Below, one piece after another: positions 28,501 to 36,841 of a stretch of DNA of 64,000 nucleotides. The notes under the pieces were generated by a model, which saw only the letters and a program-made list of their open reading frames with translations, was not told the origin of the DNA and searched no databases. The stretch is from Microvirga pakistanensis (GTDB lineage: Bacteria; Pseudomonadota; Alphaproteobacteria; Rhizobiales; Beijerinckiaceae): the NCBI RefSeq assembly GCF_004458765.1, contig NZ_SPJX01000332.1:17572-81571 (forward strand), given 5' to 3'. Each line of letters starts with the position of its first letter. Positions within the stretch are counted from its first letter, which is position 1. A program made the translations under genes and the position numbers.

Positions 28501-30180
28501 TCCTCCTACATGCAGTCGACGGAGGCCATGCGGCTCGCCATCGACGACGGTACGAAGCGTACGATCGAGTCTCTGCTCGGCACCAGCGAGGGTCTGCGCG
28601 GCAATCTAACCGAGGTGCTGGACCGCCTGCAGACCGCAAGCAGCAACCTTCAGCAGGTCGCGGCATCGGCGAGCGGCAACCTCGAGGCTGTCGAGGACGG
28701 TCTGGGCGGCCGCGTGCAGCAGATCGAGGCGCTTCTGTCCGAAATCGCTTCGCAGGCGAACCGGGCGTCCGATCAGGTTGCCGATCAGGTCGAAGTCCTG
28801 CGCAACGTGTCTTCCGGAGTCATTCAGCAGGCGATGGACCTCGCCCAATCCCTGGAGGAGCGCGGCCGCACGCTCACCGACACGACCTACGAGCAGATCA
28901 ACACCCTCACCCAGGCCGCCTCCGCCCTGGAGCGGGTCGAGAATCGCATGACAGAGGCGCTGTCCAGCCGCCACGGGGCCCTGGAGGAGCTGCTCGGCCG
29001 AATCGAGGAGCGCTCGCACGAGCTCGAATCCGTCACCCGCGCCTTCACGACCCTTGTGGAGGGCTCCCTCACGAATGCCGAGGACAAGGCGCGCCAGATC
29101 GGCTCCGTTCTCGCCGAGGCGGCTCAGACGACGACGCAGGCGATCGGCGAAGAGTTCGAGCGGGTTCGCCTCACGACCGGCGTGGAGAGCGAGCGCACGG
29201 TTGCAACCCTGCGGACCGCTTACGAAACAGCCGCCGCCGAGATGGCGGAGGCGCTCGGCAGCGCGACGACGAAGCTGCGCGACACGATGGGCGAATTGCG
29301 CGGCATGACGGGCCAGATCCAGCGCGAGCTGGAAGCCACCCGCGCCGAGCTGCGTCGTGGCGTGGTGGAACTCCCGCAGGAGACCCAGGAAACCACGGCC
29401 AACATGCGCCGCGTGGTCGCCGACCAGATCAAGGCTCTCAACGAGCTTTCCTCCCTCGTCTCGCGGTCCAACCGCCTCGTCGATGCGGCTCCCGCCGCGC
29501 AACCTCGCAGAGCCGCGGCAAACGAGGTGCCGGTAGCCGCGACCATGGCCGCGGTCGCCGCCGCCGTCGAGCAGCGCATCGCCCCCCCTGCCCCGGCTCC
29601 CGCTCCTGCACCGGCGGTCGCGCGCCAGCCCGAGTCACGCCCTGCACCGGCTCCCGCACCGGCCCCGGCTCCCGCACCGACTCGTCAGGCTCCCGTGGAG
29701 CGTCCCGCCGCCCGTCGTGAGGAGGCGCCCACCGCCCGCGACGCCGGCTCCGCCCGCAGCGGCTGGCTCTCGGACCTTTTGACCCGCGCGTCCCGCGATG
29801 ACGAACCCGCTCGCGGCCAGGCCCGCGGACGGAGCAATGGTCTCGAGTCCTTGGACTCGATCTCGGTCGATATCGCCCGCATGATCGATCACGACGCGGC
29901 CGTCCAGGTGTGGGATCGCTACCGTCGCGGCGAGCCCAACGTGTTCAGCCGTCGCCTTTACACGGCACAGGGCCAGCAGACCTTCGACGAGATCCGTCGC
30001 AAGTACCGTCAGGAAGACGAGTTCCGTCAGACCGTCGACCGCTATGTGGACGAGTTCGAGCGCCTGCTCGCCGAAGTCGCCCGCGATGACCGCGACTCCA
30101 CGCTGACGAGAACCTATCTCACGTCGGAAACCGGCAAGGTCTATACGATGTTGGCCCACGCGAGCGGCCGGTTCGACTAG
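25504..30180 (+). CDS. Giant coiled-coil membrane protein, growth-pole-ring-like
   Basis: 1558 residues. A charged N-terminus (1-120) is followed by two membrane helices (about 122-143 and 158-184), about 1150 residues of continuous helical repeats, a Pro/Ala linker (about 1360-1400) and a conserved globular C-terminus (about 1449-1558, VDIARMIDHDAAVQVWDRYRRGEPNVF...). Residues 807-905 are nine consecutive 11-residue repeats of the type R-A-x-E-I-x-x-T-L-x-x. Databases tend to call such proteins apolipoprotein- or kinesin-like. By layout it resembles the Rhizobiales GPR/RgsE protein that forms a ring at the growing pole, though that one is larger (about 2100 residues). Start fixed by the GAGGGCGG ribosome site at 25492-25499. 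Confidence 0.7.
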   Translation: MATEKKKMKDPAEAALSAVEHALNLEETFEISSPDQAQSRSSSEEPRLPDIDAHDFTKGPFSLNPDIPGEQGRDRPDEREIRLEDAPRPGFLAPDRAAVANDDRQNVGVMLQALQVRPSGRAYVYATLASLLWVGAIGYFLYSQSITTPEQLLATFSISQLALAAVAVVAPIFLFFIAAMLTIRSQEMKMVARAVGEVAVRLAQPENFSTDAVLSVSQAVRREVAAVGDGVERALARAGELETLVRSEISTLERAYSDNEIRIRSLIDELVAQREAIVSNAERVRGAITGAHQNLIQDLDVASERVVAAVGGAGDKITGSLEQQGDQITQALGRAGERVVEEMSSRGVELVERLSGASEDIKTGIAEVGTTITGALESKAQDITGAFERTGDVLTRHLQEGASQVTRTLAETGRGVIDALAQQGNDVREAFEQTARNLEESFTQRGSEITEKLAATGGVIADDLTARTAEMRDQIAAAGLSVSEELTTRGTALRELFAATGADVVNDIIARGSEFREQLASTASEVGSQITLRSTEVREHLESAVRLADESFGSRVEDLAVRLETASQRVSESVTVQGQALESNLAEVGERISSLLGSKVEEFHSTFETRGQEFSETLSHHADQVQARLASTSKEIVLAIATQGGRVNDVLNRTAENLTTTVETCTREVEGTLGSRLEAFESVMGRGSELADRISHEVGSLTETISGRFEEVDRLITVQGRTVAETFAERAREATTAIETQLTALEEHASRRATDITTSFNSIAERVDTILSARSTALNEALVVRTGEMARVMAEGGRDVAQALQARVDEISQAITAKTSTIADTLSARAEEIGETLDARATSINAILGTRVGEISETLENRVATINQILGDRADEVAETLGARAFEINQTLGTRAEEIASTLDERVSKFEERVVNRLGGVAEAIDERGQSVVSSLNSRIGEMRSIFDTQGNALIQSLGTHSEQIGREVETITEATLRALDERSQTMLSSLQERTTELTSSYMQSTEAMRLAIDDGTKRTIESLLGTSEGLRGNLTEVLDRLQTASSNLQQVAASASGNLEAVEDGLGGRVQQIEALLSEIASQANRASDQVADQVEVLRNVSSGVIQQAMDLAQSLEERGRTLTDTTYEQINTLTQAASALERVENRMTEALSSRHGALEELLGRIEERSHELESVTRAFTTLVEGSLTNAEDKARQIGSVLAEAAQTTTQAIGEEFERVRLTTGVESERTVATLRTAYETAAAEMAEALGSATTKLRDTMGELRGMTGQIQRELEATRAELRRGVVELPQETQETTANMRRVVADQIKALNELSSLVSRSNRLVDAAPAAQPRRAAANEVPVAATMAAVAAAVEQRIAPPAPAPAPAPAVARQPESRPAPAPAPAPAPAPTRQAPVERPAARREEAPTARDAGSARSGWLSDLLTRASRDDEPARGQARGRSNGLESLDSISVDIARMIDHDAAVQVWDRYRRGEPNVFSRRLYTAQGQQTFDEIRRKYRQEDEFRQTVDRYVDEFERLLAEVARDDRDSTLTRTYLTSETGKVYTMLAHASGRFD

Positions 30181-30209
30181 AACGGTCGCCCCGAAACGAC
30201 ATCCGAAAG

Positions 30210-30240
30210 CGCGGCTTCGAAAGCCGCGTTTTTTCTTTTG
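30210..30240 (+). terminator. Terminator of the GPR-like gene
   Basis: CGCGGCTT (30210-30217), loop CGA, AAGCCGCG (30221-30228), then TTTTTTCTTTT. It lies 30 bp after the stop: a strong intrinsic terminator. Confidence 0.9.
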
Positions 30241-30295
30241 GGGCCGACACCCGCCTTCACCATGGCTGTCTGCGTTGTGGTTTGAAGACATGGAT

Positions 30296-30374
30296 GCCCG
30301 GCACGAGGCCGGGCATGACGGCGGGGAGTGTCAGGGCCATGTCTCTTCCCGTCATGGCCGTGCTTGTCACGGCC
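30296..30374. repeat. Two REP hairpins
   Basis: GCCCGGC-ACGAG-GCCGGGC (30296-30314) and GGCCGTG-CTTGT-CACGGCC (30356-30374). Both have a 7-bp stem and a 5-nt loop and the flanking ATGAC / GTCAT and GGAT / ATCC words. They sit between the GPR terminator and the convergent lipoprotein gene; the remaining ~140 bp to 30515 hold only degenerate sequence of the same kind. Confidence 0.75.
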
Positions 30375-30515
30375 ATCCACGTCTTGAGGAACCGCGACAG
30401 GTAAAGACGCGGATCCTCGGCCCACGCCCAGGAATGACAGAGAGGATGCCTGCGATAAATCAAAGGGCTCCGATGTCTCCGAGCCCGAAAAATTTTCGGA
30501 GCGGAGCGAAAGCGC

Positions 30516-31196
30516 TCAGGTCGGAGCCTGCTCCTTGGCCGGCGCCTGGCTGACGTCGCCCGGCTCCTCGCGCCGCGGCAGCGAGCTGCCGCTGACCCAT
30601 CGGACGATGTCGAGCATGACGGTCGACAGCGTTTCGTCGAGCCCCCGGGCGGCATTGGGAGCGTCGAGGGCGGCCACAGGCGTGCGGGCGCGGAAAATCC
30701 GGCCGTTCACGATGCGCCCGTTCTGGTCGCTGACGATCTTCACCGAGATCTCGACCACGGCCTCGTTGGACGGCGTGGCGATCTCGAAGCTGCGCAGTTC
30801 CGAGACGAGCTGGACATCGGCTACGGCGCCGCTGCTGGGTCGGGAGACCCCGCGCAGCTGGGAGGAGTTCTCGAACGTGTTGATCAGGCGGGTCTGGATC
30901 AGGCGCGGCAGGTTGTCGGCCCATTGTGCGCCTCCCAGGAAGGAGACGGTGCCGCTCGCATCCTTTACCAGGATCTGCTGGGAGGACAGCGTCTGCAGCG
31001 CTGCCGGCTCGTTCACGAGCACCTGGACGCCGGCCGCCCCCCTGATCCGCGACGTCGGCGCGGAGAGGTCATACGACGTCGGGGCCGAACCGGACGAGCA
31101 GGCTCCGGCGAGGGCCGCCAACAGCACGACGGGCACCAGGCGACGAAAAGGCCGGAGCGGCTCGAACGAGAGGAGAAACACGGATGATCCACGCAT
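30516..31196 (-). CDS. ABC-transport auxiliary lipoprotein (Mla/Pqi type)
   Basis: 226 residues. A lipobox-type signal (LVPVVLLAALAGACSSG, Cys about residue 33) anchors it in a membrane. The rest (YDLSAP..., ILVKDASGTVSFLGGAQWADNLPRLIQTRLINTFENS) is the ABC-type transport auxiliary lipoprotein family (PqiC/DUF330-like). It is last in the mlaE-F-D operon, 9 bp after mlaD, so it probably links the MCE protein to the outer membrane in lipid traffic. Confidence 0.88.
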   Translation of the reverse strand: MRGSSVFLLSFEPLRPFRRLVPVVLLAALAGACSSGSAPTSYDLSAPTSRIRGAAGVQVLVNEPAALQTLSSQQILVKDASGTVSFLGGAQWADNLPRLIQTRLINTFENSSQLRGVSRPSSGAVADVQLVSELRSFEIATPSNEAVVEISVKIVSDQNGRIVNGRIFRARTPVAALDAPNAARGLDETLSTVMLDIVRWVSGSSLPRREEPGDVSQAPAKEQAPT

Positions 31197-31205
31197 ACAG
31201 GTTAC

Positions 31206-32543
31206 TTACCGGCGTCCATTGTATTCCGGGAGATTGGGGCGGCTACCGAAAAGAAACTGCTGTGGATTACGTTCGATGCTCCGCACGGCGCGGCTGATGT
31301 CGCCGAGCGTTCTGCGCCCCTCGACGGCCAGCGCCTCGTATTCCCTCAGGCCCGAATTCGTGAAGCGGCCCACCCCGGACAGGACGCCCTCGATGCCGCT
31401 GGTGCGCCGGTTCAGGTCCTCGGCCAGCTCGCGCACCGACACGGCGGCCGCCCGGATCTCGTCGAAAGCGCCCTTGCCCGCCTCGCCCGATGCCGAGCCG
31501 AGGAATTTCTCGGCACCGGCCAGGACATTGTCGATCCGATCGGCGGATTTGTTGAGCTTCTCGGTGATCGAGCGCGCCTCCTGGATGGCCTTGTCGATAT
31601 CCGGGCTGCGCCGGTTCAGGGTGTCGGTGAAGGCTTGCACGTTGTCGACCGTGCGGCTCACCTTGCTCGGGTCGATCGCCTTCACGACGAGCGAAATCTC
31701 GCCCACCGCCGCGTCGAGCTTCGGGGCCGTCTCGTTGAGGCGGCCCACGAGACTTGCCGCATCGCGCAGGGCGTCGCTCACAACCTGACGGTTTTCGCCC
31801 AGGGCCTGGGTGAAGCTGTCCACGTTCTCGACGATGCGCGAGACGCGCTGAGGCTCGACCGCCCGGACCACCTGGTCGACATTGGTCGCGAGCGTCTCGA
31901 GTTTCTCGGCCAGCGGCCCGACCTTCTCGGCGGCCTGCCCGATCTGGGCCAGGAAGCGGTCGATGCCTTCCGCGTTCTCGCCCAGGGCCTGGGAGAAGCG
32001 CTCCACGTTCTGGACCGTGCGGCTGATGGATCCCTCGTTGTCGGCCACCACCCGGCCCACGCGCTCCAGCACGTCATCGGCCCGGCGGGCGATGTTGCGG
32101 GCGGTCTCGATGAGGTCCTGGAAGTCGGAGCGGTCGGCGAAGATGGTCGGCATCGGCTGGCCGGGTCCCGCCACCAAGGGAGGAGCCCCGGGCTCGCCGC
32201 CGGAGAGGCCGATATTCGCAACACCCGTCAGGCCCTGGTATTCGAGGCGGGCGCGGGTGTCCGCACGGACGGGCGTGCTTTCGTCCACTTGGACGATGGC
32301 CACGACCCGGCGGGGATCCTCGGGCAGAAGGCTGATCTGCGTCACCTCACCGACGCGAAGGCCGTTGAAGGACACGATGGAACCCTGGGAGAGACCCGAC
32401 ACGGAACCCGAGAACACGATGCGGACGGACTGGCGTTCCTGGCCGCGGCCGCCGCCGGAGAACCAGTAGACGAAACCGAACGCCGCCGCGATCACCGCCA
32501 GGGTGAAGATGCCGATCAAAGCATAATTCGCACGCGTTTCCAT
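31206..32543 (-). CDS. mlaD: MCE-domain lipid-transport protein, MlaD family
   Basis: 445 residues. One N-terminal membrane helix (about 8-28) precedes an MCE domain (about 38-115, VRIVFSGSVSGLSQGSIVSFNGLRVGEVTQI, VRADTRARLEYQGLTGVANIGLSGG). The remaining ~300 residues are helical and repetitive, far longer than E. coli MlaD (about 180 residues), and could extend a periplasmic tunnel as in larger MCE proteins. It is third in the operon after the ATPase (9-bp gap). Confidence 0.9.
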   Translation of the reverse strand: METRANYALIGIFTLAVIAAAFGFVYWFSGGGRGQERQSVRIVFSGSVSGLSQGSIVSFNGLRVGEVTQISLLPEDPRRVVAIVQVDESTPVRADTRARLEYQGLTGVANIGLSGGEPGAPPLVAGPGQPMPTIFADRSDFQDLIETARNIARRADDVLERVGRVVADNEGSISRTVQNVERFSQALGENAEGIDRFLAQIGQAAEKVGPLAEKLETLATNVDQVVRAVEPQRVSRIVENVDSFTQALGENRQVVSDALRDAASLVGRLNETAPKLDAAVGEISLVVKAIDPSKVSRTVDNVQAFTDTLNRRSPDIDKAIQEARSITEKLNKSADRIDNVLAGAEKFLGSASGEAGKGAFDEIRAAAVSVRELAEDLNRRTSGIEGVLSGVGRFTNSGLREYEALAVEGRRTLGDISRAVRSIERNPQQFLFGSRPNLPEYNGRR

Positions 32544-32552
32544 CGTCGATCC

Positions 32553-33353
32553 TTACGCGCCGCCGGCCAATGCCGCACGGGCCCGTTTTCCGTGAAAATA
32601 GGAGCGGAGCCATGGGTGATCTGAAGCCAGCATCGCCTCGATGGGGCCTTCCGCCAGGATTTTGCCCTCACCCAGCGCGGCGATCCGGTCGCACACCGTG
32701 TAAAGGCTATCCAGATCATGCGTTACCATGAATACCGTGAGGCCTAAAGTCCGCTGTAACGTCGCAATCAGCTCGTCGAACTCGCCCGCGCCGATCGGAT
32801 CGAGGCCCGAGGTCGGTTCGTCGAGGAAGACAATGTCCGGGTCGAGCGCAAGTGCGCGGGCGAGCGCCGCGCGCTTGATCATGCCGCCGGAGAGTTCCGA
32901 GGGCAGCTTGTCCGCCGCATCGGGCTTCAAACCGACCATCTCGATCTTGAGCATGGCGAGCTCGTCGAGAAGCCGGTCGGAGAGATCGAGATGCTCGCGC
33001 ATCGGGACCTGGACGTTCTGCTTGACCGTGAGCGCCGAGAAGAGCGCGCCCTGCTGGAACAGCACGCCCCAGTGCCGCTCCATGAGGCGGCGCTCCGACG
33101 AAGACAGCTCGTCCAGGTTCTGGCCGAGAACTTCGATGGTGCCCGCGCGCTTGGGAACGAGCCCCAGGATGGCGCGGGTCAGCACCGACTTGCCCTGTCC
33201 CGAAGCGCCGACGAAGCCGAGGATCTCGCCCCGGTAAACATCGAGGTCGAGATCCTTGAGAATGGTCTTTTCCCCGAAGCCGACTTCGATGCCGCGCACG
33301 CGGATGATCACCTCGCGGTTCTCAAGGGGAGCGGGATGGTGGCGTTCGAGCAT
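32553..33353 (-). CDS. mlaF: ABC transporter ATP-binding protein, MlaF family
   Basis: 266 residues. Walker A GASGQGKS, signature LSGGMIKRAALARALALDPDIVFLDEPTSGLDP, and the MlaF-type IEVGFGEKTILKDLDLDVYRGE. It powers lipid movement through MlaE. The frame extends upstream into mlaE antisense-free sequence, but the ATG at 33353, five bases after the mlaE stop, is the start. Confidence 0.93.
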   Translation of the reverse strand: MLERHHPAPLENREVIIRVRGIEVGFGEKTILKDLDLDVYRGEILGFVGASGQGKSVLTRAILGLVPKRAGTIEVLGQNLDELSSSERRLMERHWGVLFQQGALFSALTVKQNVQVPMREHLDLSDRLLDELAMLKIEMVGLKPDAADKLPSELSGGMIKRAALARALALDPDIVFLDEPTSGLDPIGAGEFDELIATLQRTLGLTVFMVTHDLDSLYTVCDRIAALGEGKILAEGPIEAMLASDHPWLRSYFHGKRARAALAGGA

Positions 33354-33358
33354 CGTTG

Positions 33359-34504
33359 TCAGTACCTGATGGCCGCGAAGAACATGGCGAAGACACCATC
33401 GAGCACGATCACCATGAAGATCGCCTTCACCACCGAGGAGGTGACGTGCCGGCCGAGCGATTCGGCCGACCCGGCCACCGCCAGGCCTTCCAACGTGGCG
33501 ATGATGCCGATGATCATGGCCATGAACGGCGCCTTGATGAGGCCGACCATGAAGGTGTTGAGCGCGATCGACGCCTTCAGGCGGGTCAGGAACACGTCCG
33601 GGCTGATGTCGCCGTAGACCCATGCCGTGACGCCGCCTCCGAGAAGCGCCGCGATGGAGGCCAGGAAGGTGAGCAGAGGCAGGCCGATGATCAGGGCCAG
33701 GATCCGGGGCAGGATCAGCACCTCGATCGGATCGAGCCCCATCACCCGCAGGGCATCGATCTCCTCGCGCATCTTCATCGAGCCGATCTCGGCCGTGAAG
33801 GCGGAGCCCGAGCGTCCCGCCACCATGATCGAGGTCAGGAGCACGCCCAGTTCACGCATCACCAGGATGCCGATGAGGTCCACCACGAAGGGCGTGGCGC
33901 CGAACTTGACCAGCTGGAAGATGCCCTGCTGGGCGACGATCGCGCCGACGAGAAACGAGATGAGGACGATGATCGGCACACCGCGATAGGCGATCTGCTC
34001 GAGTTGGTTCACCACGGCACTGCCCCGGAACCGCCGGGGGTTGAGGAGCACCCTGACGAAGGCGGAGACGAGCTGGCCCAGGAAGGCGACGCCGCGCACG
34101 AGATCGTTCCCGGCCTCGGCGACGGTTCGGCCCACATCGACCAGGAAGTCGACGAAGCGCGAGGGCTTCGGCTTCGGCAGCTCCTGGAAGCCCCGATAGG
34201 CGACCTCGTTCAGGAGGATACCCTGCTCCGGGGTGGCATTCACGAAATCCGACACAAGGCCGCTCCCGCCGAGTTCGTGACGGGTGCGGTCGAGAACCCA
34301 GGCCCCCAGGGTATCCAGCCGCTGGACGCCCGCGAGATCGATGATGAGGTGGTGCCGGTCGGCCTGCGCCGCGATCTCGCCTGCCAGGGTCTCGACGACG
34401 CGCGCGTGCTCGGCGGTCCAGGGACCGGCCAGCACCGCCGTGACCTTGTTTCCGGCACGTTCGATTTTCAGTTGCGGCTCGTGAGCCAGGGTGCCCTGCG
34501 CCAC
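33359..34504 (-). CDS. mlaE: MlaE-family permease with N-terminal STAS-like domain
   Basis: 381 residues. Residues ~10-90 look like a STAS domain (VTAVLAGPWTAEHARVVETL..., HLIIDLAGVQRLDTLGAWVLDR), which in E. coli is a separate protein (MlaB). Residues ~130-381 are the MlaE permease with the signature IVAQQGIFQLVKFGATPFVVDLIGILVMRELGVLLTSIMVAGRSGSAFTAEIGSMKMREEIDA region. First gene of the operon mlaE-mlaF-mlaD-lipoprotein. The fusion is common in alphaproteobacteria. Confidence 0.92.
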   Translation of the reverse strand: MAQGTLAHEPQLKIERAGNKVTAVLAGPWTAEHARVVETLAGEIAAQADRHHLIIDLAGVQRLDTLGAWVLDRTRHELGGSGLVSDFVNATPEQGILLNEVAYRGFQELPKPKPSRFVDFLVDVGRTVAEAGNDLVRGVAFLGQLVSAFVRVLLNPRRFRGSAVVNQLEQIAYRGVPIIVLISFLVGAIVAQQGIFQLVKFGATPFVVDLIGILVMRELGVLLTSIMVAGRSGSAFTAEIGSMKMREEIDALRVMGLDPIEVLILPRILALIIGLPLLTFLASIAALLGGGVTAWVYGDISPDVFLTRLKASIALNTFMVGLIKAPFMAMIIGIIATLEGLAVAGSAESLGRHVTSSVVKAIFMVIVLDGVFAMFFAAIRY

Positions 34505-34591
34505 CGTGATCCTTCCGGCATTGATTCCGTGTCGTGATAGCGTGTAGCAGCGTCACAAGTCGAGATGAAGTTCTAGCCAGAAGCTGAGAGA

Positions 34592-35575
34592 ATGCGTCAA
34601 CTCACCGTATCCATCGACCGCTTTCCGATTGCGGGCACGTTCACCATCTCCCGCGGCTCGCGCACCGAGGCGGCCGTGGTCACAGCCACGATCACGGAGA
34701 GCGGGGTCGTCGGGCGCGGGGAATGCGTGCCCTACCCGCGCTACGGCGAGACGGTGGAAGGGGTGGCGGGCGCCATCGAGGCGCTCCGGTCGCGGATCGA
34801 GGGCGGGCTCACCCGCGAGGCGCTTCAGTCCGTCATGCCGGCGGGAGCCGCCCGGAACGCGGTGGATTGCGCCCTCTGGGACCTGGACGCGAAACGCTCC
34901 GGCATCCGCGCCCACGTGACCGCGGGCCTGACCCGCTGGCAGCCCGTGACCACCGCCTACACGATCAGCCTCGGCACGCCGGAGGCCATGGCGGAGGCTG
35001 CTGCCAAGGCGGCGGACCGCCCGATCCTGAAGGTGAAGTTCGGCGGCCCCGAGGGCGACATCGGGCGCATCCGCGCCGTCCGCCGGGCCGCGCCCGATGC
35101 GACCCTCATCGCGGACGCCAACGAAGGCTGGACCGAGGCGAACATCGAGGCGCATCTCGCGGCCTGCGCCGAGGAGGGCTACGCCCTGGTCGAGCAGCCC
35201 CTCCCGGCGAAGGCCGACGGGATTCTCGCCGGGATCGCACGACCAGTGCCCATCATGGCCGACGAGAGCGTCCATGACCGTCCGAGCCTGCAGAGGCTGG
35301 TGGGGCTCTATGATGTGGTGAACATCAAGCTCGACAAGACCGGCGGCCTCACGGAGGCGCTGGCTCTCGCCGATGCGGCGGAGGCCCTCGGCTTCTCCCT
35401 GATGATCGGCTGCATGGTCGGCACCTCGCTCGCCATGGCTCCCGCCCTCGTGATTGCGCCCCGCTGCCGGTTCGTGGACCTCGACGGCCCCCTCCTTCTC
35501 GCCAGGGACCGGGAGCCGGGCCTGAGATACGAGGGCAGCCTCGTCTATCCGCCCGAGCCCGCTCTCTGGGGCTGA
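34592..35575 (+). CDS. Dipeptide (L-Ala-D/L-Glu) epimerase
   Basis: 327 residues, enolase superfamily. The catalytic lysine pair is in LKVKFGG, metal ligands are in IADANEGW, VEQPL and MADESV, and the second lysine in NIKLDKTGG. It epimerises L-Ala-D-Glu from recycled peptidoglycan to L-Ala-L-Glu. It is divergent from the mla operon (87-bp gap) and its end overlaps the convergent MFS gene by 31 bp. Confidence 0.9.
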   Translation: MRQLTVSIDRFPIAGTFTISRGSRTEAAVVTATITESGVVGRGECVPYPRYGETVEGVAGAIEALRSRIEGGLTREALQSVMPAGAARNAVDCALWDLDAKRSGIRAHVTAGLTRWQPVTTAYTISLGTPEAMAEAAAKAADRPILKVKFGGPEGDIGRIRAVRRAAPDATLIADANEGWTEANIEAHLAACAEEGYALVEQPLPAKADGILAGIARPVPIMADESVHDRPSLQRLVGLYDVVNIKLDKTGGLTEALALADAAEALGFSLMIGCMVGTSLAMAPALVIAPRCRFVDLDGPLLLARDREPGLRYEGSLVYPPEPALWG

Positions 35576-36729
35576 GCCTTCAGCATCCGGATCACGATCA
35601 GCATGAGAACCAATCCGGTGGCTCCCAGAGGAGCCATCGCGGCGAAGACCAGCGAGCCGGCGCGCTCGTAGATCATGCCGCTGCCGATCGTGGAAACCGC
35701 CGTCGCCAGGGCGGCGAGCGACCCGTAGATGCCTTGCGCGCGCCCCCTCGCCTGCATCGGCGCGAGCGCCGTCAGGGCCGCCATGGTTCCGATATGGGTG
35801 GCCGCGAAGGTCAGGGCGTGCATGGTCTGCAGGACGAAGGCCGCGGCGAGCCCCGGTAGAAGGGACATGACCGAGAACCGCACGACCGCGGCGGCCGCCC
35901 CGATCACGATCAGCCCGACGCCGGAACCCCGCCCCACGGCGCGTCCGAGAAACAGGAACACCATGATCTCGGCGATCACTCCAGCCGCCCAAATATACCC
36001 GATGGCGGAATCCGAGAAGCCGAGGGAGCGCCAGTGAATGCTGGCGAAGGCGTTCAGCGCTCCGTGGCTGCCCTGCGTGATCGCGCCCGCGATCAGGAGC
36101 AGCCAAAGAACCTTCGGCAAGGCGGGAGGGGCGCTCGCCTCCCTGGTCCGGTCCCTCGACGAGTGATCGGGCACCTCGTCGGGCACGGCGGCCAGGGTGG
36201 CCGTGATGCCGAGGACCGGGATGAGCGTGAGAGCGAGGACCACCACATTCGGCCCGAAGGCGCCCACCAGATACCCGGCCAGGATGTTGGTGATGAAGAA
36301 CGCCACGGAGCCGCTGCCCCGGATGCGTCCGTAATTGAGCCCGGGATAGCGCTGCACGGCGTTCGTGGACACGAGATCGTTGCCGGGAATGATCGACGCC
36401 TGGGCGAAGGCGACCAGGGCCACGAGCGCAATGATCGTAAGGCTGTGGTCCGACAGCAGCAGCAGGGGAAAGCCCAGCATCTGGCCCAAATGGCTCGCCA
36501 GCAGCAGCCGCCTGGCGCCGAAGGAGCGGTCGGCAAGGCTGAGCAGCGGAGCCGTGGCGAGGATGCGCACGACGATCGGGATGGCGACCACGAAGCCGAT
36601 GAGCGTGGGCGACAAGGCCTTGCTCTCGAGCCAGAGCGGGAAGAACGGCAGGTAGACGCCGTGGCTTACGAAACTCGCTGCCTGCAGGGCACCCAGCCGA
36701 ATTTCGAGGGCTCTGGTCGAGGAGATCAA
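35545..36729 (-). CDS. MFS transporter, HcaT/phenylpropionate-like
   Basis: 394 residues with about 12 membrane helices. The start (RLGALQAASFVSHGVYLPFFPLWLESKALSPTLIGFVVAIPIVVRI) and LNYGRIRGSGSVAFFITN fit the MFS_1-like group of 3-phenylpropionate permease (HcaT). Substrate not certain. The 3' end overlaps the epimerase gene by 31 bp tail-to-tail. Confidence 0.85.
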   Translation of the reverse strand: MISSTRALEIRLGALQAASFVSHGVYLPFFPLWLESKALSPTLIGFVVAIPIVVRILATAPLLSLADRSFGARRLLLASHLGQMLGFPLLLLSDHSLTIIALVALVAFAQASIIPGNDLVSTNAVQRYPGLNYGRIRGSGSVAFFITNILAGYLVGAFGPNVVVLALTLIPVLGITATLAAVPDEVPDHSSRDRTREASAPPALPKVLWLLLIAGAITQGSHGALNAFASIHWRSLGFSDSAIGYIWAAGVIAEIMVFLFLGRAVGRGSGVGLIVIGAAAAVVRFSVMSLLPGLAAAFVLQTMHALTFAATHIGTMAALTALAPMQARGRAQGIYGSLAALATAVSTIGSGMIYERAGSLVFAAMAPLGATGLVLMLIVIRMLKAQPQRAGSGG

Positions 36730-36841
36730 GGACGGCGCTTTCGGGAATCGGCGTGAGCGGCGGAGACCCTCTCATTAGAGACATGTGGCCGCAACAGCCA
36801 AGAGCCCAGGCGCATGGATGTGTTGCCGAGGAGGAATGCGC

